Positions 8,506 through 16,034 of a stretch of DNA of 64,000 nucleotides are shown here, piece by piece. The number at the start of each line of letters is the position of its first letter. The first letter of the stretch is position 1. Origin of the DNA: JAGXRK01 sp963804005 (GTDB taxonomy: Bacteria; Bacteroidota; Ignavibacteria; Ignavibacteriales; Ignavibacteriaceae). The stretch spans positions 124,001-188,000 of the forward strand of contig CAWDOP010000014.1 of the NCBI GenBank assembly GCA_963804005.1. The letters are read 5' to 3'. Both the position numbers and the translations under genes were made by a program. The notes beneath the pieces were generated by a model. The model did not search any database. It worked only from the letters and a program-made list of their open reading frames with translations, and had not been told where the DNA came from.

Positions 8506-8979
8506 CTACTTTACCTTTCCCAAAAGTTCAACGGCTTCTTTGGGAGTAAGATTGGTATAAACCCTATCGTTAATAGCCATCGCTGGTCCCATATCGCACA
8601 GCCCCAAACAGTTGGCATATTCAGCTGTAAATTTATTGTCCTTTGTTGTTTCACCAATCTTAATTCCTAATTCACGTTCAATTGCATGAATGATGGCATT
8701 CTTACCTTTCATATCACAAGATATTGTTTGGCAAATTCTTACAAGATTTCTTCCTTTAGGATTTGAATTAAGAAACGCAAAGAATGAAATAACACTGTAA
8801 ATTTCAACGGGGTGAATGTTAAGAAGTCTTGCTACTTCCTGCTGAGCAAAATCGGAAATGTATCTGTGCTTTTTCTGAATTTCATGAAGTATCATAAGAA
8901 GCGAAGAACGATCATCGCCATATTTATTAACGTAGCTCTCTATTTCTTCGGAGAGAGCATTTTTTTCTACTACCAGCAT
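8506..8979 (-). CDS. hydC: 2Fe-2S subunit HydC1 of [FeFe] hydrogenase (NuoE family)
   Basis: This 157-residue protein has a helical N-terminal part (about 1-75) and a thioredoxin-like 2Fe-2S domain with the four ligands in CQTISC and, about 40 residues later, CLGLC. It is the small electron-transfer partner of HydB in NADH-linked trimeric hydrogenases. The start ATG at 8979 has AGGAG eight bases upstream. The stop is 2 bases from hydB1, and the gene follows a receiver gene by only 5 bases, so receiver, hydC1, hydB1 and hydA1 look like one transcript. The length is normal for the family. Confidence 0.93.
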   Translation of the reverse strand: MLVVEKNALSEEIESYVNKYGDDRSSLLMILHEIQKKHRYISDFAQQEVARLLNIHPVEIYSVISFFAFLNSNPKGRNLVRICQTISCDMKGKNAIIHAIERELGIKIGETTKDNKFTAEYANCLGLCDMGPAMAINDRVYTNLTPKEAVELLGKVK

Positions 8980-8984
8980 TTACT

Positions 8985-9365
8985 CTACTCCTTAATATTT
9001 AGTTTTAAAAGTTTTTCAACTTTATCAATCAATGTTTCAGGTGAAATTGGTTTTTCAACAAAGTCATCAACCGGAACCATTTCACCAGCTTCAAACTCCA
9101 ATCCCAATGTTTTAGAGACAGAAGTATACATTAAAATTGGAGTTTCTATTTTTTCTCTTCGAAATTTTTGAGCGAGAAAGAAACCATCATCCGGCTCGTT
9201 CATCATAACATCGAGAATGATTAAATCGGGTTTTTGTTCAACAACGATTTTATAACCGTCGTCAGGATTATTTGCTGTGATCACTTCATATCCTTTTGAA
9301 GAAAGGACTATCTTGCTTGCATCAATGATATCAGGATCATCGTCTATAATAGCTATTTTAGGCAT
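8985..9365 (-). CDS. Stand-alone response regulator receiver
   Basis: This 126-residue protein is a single receiver domain: acidic pair DDDPD at 8-12, phospho-acceptor Asp in LIILDVMMNEPDDG near 52, Thr/Ser in LMYTSVS and Lys in VEKPISPE. There is no output domain. It is the first gene of the hydrogenase-1 transcription unit, 5 bases ahead of hydC1, with AGGTGA before the ATG. The MNEPDDGFF stretch resembles the receiver at 11803-12225 (MEQHDSGF), so the two may be paralogues serving the same phosphorelay, fed by the H-cluster kinase or the hybrid kinase nearby. That link is inferred from position. Confidence 0.9.
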   Translation of the reverse strand: MPKIAIIDDDPDIIDASKIVLSSKGYEVITANNPDDGYKIVVEQKPDLIILDVMMNEPDDGFFLAQKFRREKIETPILMYTSVSKTLGLEFEAGEMVPVDDFVEKPISPETLIDKVEKLLKLNIKE

Positions 9366-9707
9366 GTTATCACCTGGGAAAATAATAAATTATACTAATT
9401 AATTGGTTTTTGCCATCGGCAAATCAACATAATAAATGCCACAATTATTCAATGTGAATCATCTTTTTAAGTTAATTAAACTTAATATTTAATACTTTAT
9501 TTCTTAATTATAAGAAAGAAAATTTCTTAATTGAGAAAGGATTTCAATGGTTTTTTAATGTACTTGCCGAATATGAAATAATGACGATTGTTAAAACTTT
9601 TACAAGATATACTCTTTACTTATTAAATAAGTTTTTATAGATTAATTACAATTTTTAAGCGAGGTGATTAAATGATTAGAATGTCATATACTTTTCTGCT
9701 TGTATGA
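9366..9707. other. Intergenic control region upstream of the hydrogenase-1 unit
   Basis: These 342 bp separate the receiver start from the stop of the membrane protein gene. They hold the motif shared with hydC2 (9427-9441), a palindrome (9409-9423), several AT-rich small inverted repeats near 9510-9535 (TTCTTAATTA repeats) and, on the plus strand, an 11-codon frame after a strong GAGGTGA site (9672-9707). No larger gene is visible. Confidence 0.6.
9409..9441 (-). promoter_or_regulatory. Shared hydrogenase upstream motif plus palindrome (unit 1)
   Basis: Read on the minus strand: TGGCATTTATTATGT (9441-9427), three bases, then the perfect inverted repeat TTTGCC-GAT-GGCAAA (9423-9409). The start codon follows about 44 bases later. 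The same arrangement occurs before hydC2. The GG and GT pairs are ten bases apart, like the -24/-12 spacing of sigma54 promoters, but the usual -12 GC is GT, so the sigma factor is uncertain. Confidence 0.5.
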
Positions 9708-10190
9708 CTATAAATAAATTAGAATTAATGTTGCAAGAATAATTCCGAACAAACCTTGAGTTATTACTTGAGTTTTGGAAAGAGTTTTAAATATCATACC
9801 AAGTGGAGTCCATCGAAGCCAGGTCCATTTTTCAGGAAGTTTCATTCGAAGGAAAACATAATATAAAATATCCTGTACACCAAAGACTTTGAGAACAGCT
9901 GATGAAAAAGCAACAATGGGATTAAACAAAACAGCAATTAAAATTAATAGAGTTAAATCAAACATAAGTTGCGTCACACGATATGATCGTATGATTACCT
10001 TCTCCGGCATTATTTTACTTCGTCTTATAAGAGTAAAGTGATAACCTAGAATATCATACAGATTTGATGTAAGAATGAAAAAAACGGGAACAAAGTAAAT
10101 ACTAATAAACATTGTTGCTCCGGAAAGAATGACCAACAACAAATTCAATCCGACAAGCTTATATTTTAAAATATTTAAAATTTCTTTCAT
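9708..10190 (-). CDS. Membrane protein of unknown function in the hydrogenase signalling block
   Basis: The 160-residue product has about four hydrophobic segments (near residues 12-42, 75-100, 100-113 and 140-160) and a basic loop (RRSKIMPEKVIIRSYR). It ends TLILIYL. I do not recognise the family. It lies 71 bases downstream of the hybrid kinase on the same strand, in the middle of the hydrogenase island, so a link to hydrogen sensing is possible but only by position. The initial ATG at 10190 is followed by a plausible amphipathic start (MKEILNILKYKL). No cysteines or metal motifs are seen. Confidence 0.6.
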   Translation of the reverse strand: MKEILNILKYKLVGLNLLLVILSGATMFISIYFVPVFFILTSNLYDILGYHFTLIRRSKIMPEKVIIRSYRVTQLMFDLTLLILIAVLFNPIVAFSSAVLKVFGVQDILYYVFLRMKLPEKWTWLRWTPLGMIFKTLSKTQVITQGLFGIILATLILIYL

Positions 10191-10261
10191 CCTAATTTGA
10201 AATATATAAAGAAGTGTCTGAAATCTGGATGGGAAATAGAAGGTTATTAATAATATTATTT

Positions 10262-11764
10262 CTAAATATTATTTTCCTGGTGATTTATAATATAAGGAAG
10301 GTAAACTCTAAAAGTTGTTCCTTCACCATATACGGATTCAACTTCAATATATCCGGCATATGAATCAACAATTCTTTTTACAATTGATAATCCCAAACCT
10401 GTTCCACCAATATTTTTTGTTTTTTCATTTTTTGCTCTAAAAAATTCGTTAAATAGTTTTTCTTTTTCTTCAGGCTTTAATCCTATTCCACTGTCTTTTA
10501 TTTCTGAAACAATAAAATTACCCGAAGATTTTATAGTAATACTTATTTGCCCTCTTTCATTATTATATTTTATTGCATTTGAAATGAGATTAAGAAACAA
10601 CCTGTTTATCTCATCGGCATCAGCTTTGATGGTGTTAAGATCATTTTCAAAGTGGAAATTAACTTCAAGTCCTTTGTTTTTAATATCAATTTGAAATAGT
10701 TCAAGCGCCGATTTAATTACCTCCGGAATGTTAATACTTACAATTTCTTTTCTTACTGTTTTAAGCTCCATTCGGGAGATATCAAGAAGATCGTTAACCA
10801 TCTTTAATAAACCATCTAGTCTTATCATTGATCTTTTTAAATAGTCTTTTCTTTGATCTTCATTCAGTTTTATTGAATCATCATCAAACAGATTCAGAAA
10901 CCCATACACAGCGGCAATAGGTGACTTAAGTTCGTGCGAAACCATTGAAACGAATTGTGATTTAACTAGTTCGATTCTCTTAAATTCTGTTATGTCCTTA
11001 AATACAACGACAACACCTGCCAGGTTAGCCCCTGGATGATAAACCGGTGAAGCAGTTGCTTCAATAAAAAATTCTTTGTTTATTTTAAGCTCAAGCTGAA
11101 TGGTATATGATTTATTTTCGGCAATTTCAGCATTTAGAAATTTATTTATCAGATCGAGAATTTCTGGGTGAAGTTTATCCAGGATATATTCTTCAACAAC
11201 AATTTTCTGAAGTTCAAGAAATCTTAATGTGGATGGATTAAATAAAACGGCAAGTCCTTCTTTATTAACGACAAGAACTCCATCGGTTATTGAGTTTACA
11301 ATTGTGTTGAGTCTTGTTTTTTCAAATGCAACTTCAAGTAATCTCTCTTCGCGTTCCTTTTTCCATTTTTCTGCTTCAATAAGCAAAAGACGTTTCTGAT
11401 ATCCTTCTTTTAAATGTTGAATTAATTCTTCAGGTGTAAATGGTTTTGGGATATAACTGTAGGCACCAATTTTAGTTGACTCAATTGCAGTATCATAGCT
11501 TGCATAAGCTGTTGCAATGAAGCAGACGGTATTTGGATATTTTTCCCTAATACGCGTTAATACTTCAAGTCCGTTTATGTCAGGCATCTTAAGATCAATA
11601 ATAGCCAGATCAAACTCCTGGGTAGTGCCATATTGAATTCCCTCTGTTCCATTTTCGGCGGTTGTAACATTATAACCTTCGCCAGTTAAAAGTCTTTTTG
11701 CACCATTCCGAAGACCTTTTTCATCGTCTACAATAAGAACAGTAGGTTTATAATTATTATCCAT
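10262..11764 (-). CDS. Hybrid sensor: receiver-PAS-histidine kinase
   Basis: The 500-residue protein starts with a receiver (about 1-125, Asp in LAIIDLKMPD, Lys in IPKPFTPE), then a short coiled stretch, a PAS domain (about 150-265, NSITDGVLVVNKEG to VVVFKDITEFK), a HisKA domain (VSHELKSPIAA, His near 280) and an ATPase domain (NLISNAIKYN, DSGIGL, GGTGLGLSIV). It is soluble. An N-terminal receiver on a kinase suggests it takes phosphate from another kinase, perhaps the H-cluster kinase two genes upstream, and tunes its own output. It follows the receiver gene by 38 bases on the same strand. No DNA-binding domain is present, so the downstream target is not clear. Confidence 0.9.
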   Translation of the reverse strand: MDNNYKPTVLIVDDEKGLRNGAKRLLTGEGYNVTTAENGTEGIQYGTTQEFDLAIIDLKMPDINGLEVLTRIREKYPNTVCFIATAYASYDTAIESTKIGAYSYIPKPFTPEELIQHLKEGYQKRLLLIEAEKWKKEREERLLEVAFEKTRLNTIVNSITDGVLVVNKEGLAVLFNPSTLRFLELQKIVVEEYILDKLHPEILDLINKFLNAEIAENKSYTIQLELKINKEFFIEATASPVYHPGANLAGVVVVFKDITEFKRIELVKSQFVSMVSHELKSPIAAVYGFLNLFDDDSIKLNEDQRKDYLKRSMIRLDGLLKMVNDLLDISRMELKTVRKEIVSINIPEVIKSALELFQIDIKNKGLEVNFHFENDLNTIKADADEINRLFLNLISNAIKYNNERGQISITIKSSGNFIVSEIKDSGIGLKPEEKEKLFNEFFRAKNEKTKNIGGTGLGLSIVKRIVDSYAGYIEVESVYGEGTTFRVYLPYIINHQENNI

Positions 11765-11802
11765 TATACAACTTGGTGATTGAAAATGTTACGAATTAAA
11801 AG

Positions 11803-12225
11803 TTAAGATCCTTTAAAATGATGTTGCCTATAATAGTTTTCTATTTTTTCAATAAGATCATCAATAACAACAGGCTTGTGAATGATTTCATCGACTTTTA
11901 TCCATTCCTTTTCTTCATCCGTTGCAGAACTGAATTTAAATCCGGTATCATAAGCCGCAGATGTAAGCATAAATACAGGTATATTTTTCCCGTGTTCATC
12001 CTTTTTTATTTTGTAGCAAAGAATAAATCCTGAATCGTGCTGTTCCATAATCAGATCAATTACTGCAGCATCGGGCTTTTCTTTTTTAAATAGTTCCCAC
12101 CCGTCATTTGAATTATCTGATGTTACAACTTTGTAGCCATTTGATTCAAATAATACTTTGTGCTGCTCAAGCAGATCAAGATCATCATCTACCAGTAATA
12201 TTTTTTTTGTTTTTGTTTCTGACAT
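11803..12225 (-). CDS. Stand-alone receiver coupled to the H-cluster kinase
   Basis: This 140-residue single-domain receiver has an acidic site (VDDDLDLL), phospho-acceptor Asp in AAVIDLIMEQ, Thr in FMLTSAA and Lys in IIHKPVVID. It has no output domain. Its ATG directly abuts the stop of the H-cluster histidine kinase (12226), and its ribosome site (AAGGAG) lies inside the end of that gene, so the two are translationally coupled. The natural reading is that it is the first phosphate acceptor of that kinase. It resembles the receiver at 8985-9365, which opens the hydrogenase-1 unit. Confidence 0.9.
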   Translation of the reverse strand: MSETKTKKILLVDDDLDLLEQHKVLFESNGYKVVTSDNSNDGWELFKKEKPDAAVIDLIMEQHDSGFILCYKIKKDEHGKNIPVFMLTSAAYDTGFKFSSATDEEKEWIKVDEIIHKPVVIDDLIEKIENYYRQHHFKGS

Positions 12226-14223
12226 TTATATAACTCCTTTAATATTTCCAGACCTGATTACTTCCAGATTCTTTGGCAATTTAACTGTGAATTTTGTCCC
12301 TCTATCAATTTCACTTGTAAAGGTTATTCCTCCCCTGTGCATTTTAATTATTCCGTAAGAAATAGCTAAGCCTAAACCTGTTCCTTTACCAATGCTTTTG
12401 GTTGTAAAAAACGGAGTAAAAACTTTTCCGTAATTTTCTTTTGGAATTCCTTTTCCAGTATCTTCAAACTCAATAGTCACTTCACTGTTAGATTCACAAA
12501 GCGAAATTTTTAGCTCCTTTTCTTCAAAATCCTGCATTGCATCACAGGCATTGTTCATAATATTTACAAACACCTGTCTTAATTGTTCTTCATCGCCCAT
12601 AACAAAACAGTTTTCATTAAGATTAGAAGTAAATAAAATATTTTTGCTTACAGGATTCTGAGACATAAGTTTAATTACTCCAGACAATAATTCTGTAAGA
12701 TCAAACTGTTTACTCTGAAGCTTACCTTGTCTTGCAAAATCTAAAAGATTTGTAACTATATTTTTGCATCTCTTTGCTTCTTCAATAATAAGATCGACAT
12801 CTTCAATGGTTTGGTCTCTATTAAAAATCTTTTCAATATCTTTTTTTAGCATTGACGAATAAAGCAGAATTGTACCGAGGGGATTATTCAATTCGTGGGC
12901 TACTCCAGCAGCAAGCTGTCCTATTGAAGCAAGCTTTTCGGCAATCTTTAGTTGTTCCTGAGTGTTACTCAGATTAGTATATGCCTCATCAAGCTGATCA
13001 ATAAGAAACGGCAGACACATTTCTTTCTCAGCCAAACCTTTAGCGATTGCAATTGCATATTCACGGCAACTTAAATAACCACACGCACCGCAGTTTAATT
13101 CATCTTTAACAGTAAATTTTTTAGTCTCTGCAAGAATCATCTTTATCTGTTCTTCATCCGGCATTGGTCTGCGTTGGTTATCAAGACTAAAGCTTCTCTT
13201 AATATCTAATTTTCTTGCATTATATAAATTGCTTTTCCAGACTTTTTTATCTGTTGAATGAAGTTTTTCATCAATATAATTAATAACTTTTTCACGTCGT
13301 GCATAATGGTTCAGTTCAGTATCAATAGCAGGACCACTGATACATCCCTCACAAAACAGAATATCTGTAAACTTTGCATTGATGTGATTATTTGCTATTT
13401 CTTCAATTATCTCAAGGACCTTTTTCTTTCCTTCAACAACAATTATATCTTTCTCAAGTATATCATCACTTATATCTGTTGTTTTTAGAAGTCCACCAGC
13501 AAGCGGATAAGCTTTACCCATCATTGCATGAGGTTCATTAAAATCACTTTCTTCAAGCTCATTTACAACAATATCTTTCTCTTTAAATATTTCTTTTAAT
13601 TCAGTAAATGTAAGTACGGCATCAATTATTCCCGCAACATCATCATCTTCAGCTTCTTTCTTCTTTGCAACACAAGGACCTATGAAAACTATTTTTACAT
13701 CACCGGATTCCTGCTTCAAATATCTGCCCAATGCAATCATCGGTGAAACAACCTGGGCTAGATTTGGAACTAACTGCTGATAATATTTTTGAATAAAACT
13801 AACTACGGCAGGGCAAGCAGAACTGATTATAGTTTTTCCGTTGTCGTTATGAATTTCCTGCATATATTCATTCGCAATAAGATCAGCGCCAAAAGCAGTT
13901 TCTATAACTCTGTCGAAACCAACTTTTTTTAAGGCAGTTGGGACTTTCCTATAATCATCAGGAAATGAAGCAGCAAAAGAAGGAGCAACAATAGCAACTG
14001 CATTCTTCTCTTTAAGAAGTTGAAAAACATTATCAATCTCAGAAAAGATTTGTTTAGCATCCTGTGAACAGACCTTAACACAATGTCCGCAGGCAATACA
14101 TCTTTCATAAAGAACCTGTGCCTGTCCGTCAATAACACGGATTGCTTTTGCAGGACATTCCCGGATGCAAGAATAGCATCGCTTACATCGGTCTGTTATT
14201 GTACTTACTATTATGTTATTCAT
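12226..14223 (-). CDS. H-cluster-type hydrogenase domain fused to a histidine kinase (putative hydrogen/redox sensor)
   Basis: The 665 residues run in this order. (1) Two ferredoxin-type 4Fe-4S motifs (Cys 13/16/19/23 and 42/45/48/52). (2) A [FeFe] hydrogenase domain, about 70-330, with L1 SSACPAVV (Cys137), L2 IGPCVAKKKE (Cys184) and L3 CEGCISGP (Cys291/294). (3) A further 4Fe-4S domain of the RnfB/FeS type (CGACGYLSC, then Cys403). (4) HisKA with His443 in AHELNNPLG. (5) An ATPase domain ending in KLPKN and a short tail. L1 has Ala in place of the first cysteine of TSCCP, the proton-relay residue of catalytic enzymes, as reported for sensory HydS-type proteins. This predicts slow catalysis and a sensing role. 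It is followed directly by a receiver gene. Confidence 0.93.
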   Translation of the reverse strand: MNNIIVSTITDRCKRCYSCIRECPAKAIRVIDGQAQVLYERCIACGHCVKVCSQDAKQIFSEIDNVFQLLKEKNAVAIVAPSFAASFPDDYRKVPTALKKVGFDRVIETAFGADLIANEYMQEIHNDNGKTIISSACPAVVSFIQKYYQQLVPNLAQVVSPMIALGRYLKQESGDVKIVFIGPCVAKKKEAEDDDVAGIIDAVLTFTELKEIFKEKDIVVNELEESDFNEPHAMMGKAYPLAGGLLKTTDISDDILEKDIIVVEGKKKVLEIIEEIANNHINAKFTDILFCEGCISGPAIDTELNHYARREKVINYIDEKLHSTDKKVWKSNLYNARKLDIKRSFSLDNQRRPMPDEEQIKMILAETKKFTVKDELNCGACGYLSCREYAIAIAKGLAEKEMCLPFLIDQLDEAYTNLSNTQEQLKIAEKLASIGQLAAGVAHELNNPLGTILLYSSMLKKDIEKIFNRDQTIEDVDLIIEEAKRCKNIVTNLLDFARQGKLQSKQFDLTELLSGVIKLMSQNPVSKNILFTSNLNENCFVMGDEEQLRQVFVNIMNNACDAMQDFEEKELKISLCESNSEVTIEFEDTGKGIPKENYGKVFTPFFTTKSIGKGTGLGLAISYGIIKMHRGGITFTSEIDRGTKFTVKLPKNLEVIRSGNIKGVI

Positions 14224-14292
14224 TTATTTCTTAATGCTTCTTAGTACCCTTTGTACATTACGTTAAAAAAAGTGATTAAACACTAAGATCAA

Positions 14293-16020
14293 TTAGTTTC
14301 TTAATAACTTTTTCTTGTCAAAATATTCTGTATGAAGAATCTCGTGAGCTTTATGTGAATTCGGCTCACCAAAAAATTCTTTATACAAAGTCTGTACCGA
14401 TTCGTTTTCGTGTGATCTTCTTGATTTTGCATTCGCATCAATCTGATAGAGAACTTTAACTCGCTTCAGTATTTTTTCTGGTTTCTGATGAATTGGTTGT
14501 CCGCCGCCGTTTATGCATCCGCCGGGACAAGCCATAACTTCAATGAAATGATGTTTGGAAGTTCCTGTCTGAACTTGGTCAAGTATTGGTTTTACATTTC
14601 CTATTCCGTTTACAACTGCGATGTTAACCATTATATCACCAATTGAAATTGAAGCTTCTTTAACTCCTTCCATTCCGCGAATTTCTTCAAACTCAAACTT
14701 CTCTAATTCTTTACCTGTGAGTTTAAAATAACCGGTTCGTAAAGCTGCTTCCATCACACCGCCGCTTGTTCCAAATATTGCAGCAGCACCGGTTGATTCT
14801 CCGAGTGGATTATCAAACTGATCTTCGGGAAGATCGTTGAAATCTATACCGGCTATTTTGAAGAATCTTACTAATTCTCTTGTTGTAAGAACTGCATCTA
14901 CATCCGGAAGAACATCTTCCTTGAGTTCCGGTCTGGCAGATTCATACTTCTTTACAGTACAAGGCATAATTGAAACAACAAACATATCGCTAGGATCAAT
15001 TCCCATTTTCTTTGCATAGTATGTTTTAAGAACAGCCCCTTCCATTTCGTGCGGAGATTTACAGCTTGAAACATGATTTAATATTTCAGGTCTGTTCATT
15101 TCAACATATTTAACCCAGCCCGGGCAGCAGCTTGTGAACATCGGAAGTATACCGCCGGTCTGAACTCTGTTTATAAGCTCACTTGCTTCCTCCATTATCG
15201 TTAAATCAGCAGCGAAGTTAGTATCAAAAACTTTTTTAAACCCAAGTCTTCGTAATCCATTAACAATCAATCCGGTCACATCTGTACCGAGAGGCATATT
15301 GTATTCTTCGCCAATTGATGCACGAACAGCAGGAGCAACTTGAACTATACAATATTTCTTTCTGTCGTAAAGTGCAGTGGCAACTTCTTTGATATTGCTC
15401 TTTTCTCGTAGAGCTGCAGTTGGACAAACAAGAATACACTGTCCGCACAAAATACAATCGCTAACATTCAATCCTTTATTATAAGGTGTAGTAACGATTG
15501 ATGAAAAACCCCGGTTCGTAAAATCAATCGCCCCAATGTTCTGAACTTCGTGGCAAACACGAACACATCTTCCGCAAAGAATACATTTTGCCGGATCCCG
15601 TTCCATTGAAGCACTTGATATATCAATTGTATGTGATTTCGTTTCACCGACAAATCTATGCTCTCTTATTCCATATTGTTCGGATAAATCCTGAAGCTCA
15701 CAGTTTTTATTACGAATGCATATAAGGCAATCCTGCGGATGGTTTTCAATAAGAAGTTCAACAATGGTTTTTCTTGCTTTGCGAACTCTTGGGGAATTTG
15801 TTTCAATAACCATTCCTTCCTGAACAGGAAAAGCGCACGAAGGAGTTAATCCTTTCATCCCTTCGACTTCAACCGCGCATATTCTGCACGCACCGGTTGG
15901 TTCTAAATATTTTAAGTGACATAATGTCGGTATTAATATTCCAACTGATTTCGCAGCGTCAAGAATTGTCATTCCCTGTTCTGCATTAACTTTTATTCCA
16001 TCTATAGTTAGCTGTACCAT
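14293..16020 (-). CDS. hydA: [FeFe] hydrogenase catalytic subunit HydA2
   Basis: The start is placed at the ATG ending at 16020 (MVQLTIDGIKV), with GGAG eight bases upstream. The longer open frame would run into hydB2. The 575 residues contain an N-terminal 2Fe-2S domain (Cys 34/45/48/62), a His-Cys3 4Fe-4S motif (His94, Cys98/101/107), two ferredoxin motifs (Cys 146-156 and 189-199), and the H-cluster motifs L1 FTSCCPGW (Cys298/299), L2 MPCTVKKYE (Cys354) and L3 VMACPGGCINGGGQP. All catalytic residues look intact. With HydB2 and HydC2 it should form a soluble NADH-linked, possibly ferredoxin-bifurcating, hydrogenase. It lies 14 bases after hydB2 and 69 bases before the H-cluster kinase. Confidence 0.96.
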   Translation of the reverse strand: MVQLTIDGIKVNAEQGMTILDAAKSVGILIPTLCHLKYLEPTGACRICAVEVEGMKGLTPSCAFPVQEGMVIETNSPRVRKARKTIVELLIENHPQDCLICIRNKNCELQDLSEQYGIREHRFVGETKSHTIDISSASMERDPAKCILCGRCVRVCHEVQNIGAIDFTNRGFSSIVTTPYNKGLNVSDCILCGQCILVCPTAALREKSNIKEVATALYDRKKYCIVQVAPAVRASIGEEYNMPLGTDVTGLIVNGLRRLGFKKVFDTNFAADLTIMEEASELINRVQTGGILPMFTSCCPGWVKYVEMNRPEILNHVSSCKSPHEMEGAVLKTYYAKKMGIDPSDMFVVSIMPCTVKKYESARPELKEDVLPDVDAVLTTRELVRFFKIAGIDFNDLPEDQFDNPLGESTGAAAIFGTSGGVMEAALRTGYFKLTGKELEKFEFEEIRGMEGVKEASISIGDIMVNIAVVNGIGNVKPILDQVQTGTSKHHFIEVMACPGGCINGGGQPIHQKPEKILKRVKVLYQIDANAKSRRSHENESVQTLYKEFFGEPNSHKAHEILHTEYFDKKKLLRN

Positions 16021-16034
16021 TAAATTCTCCAAAA

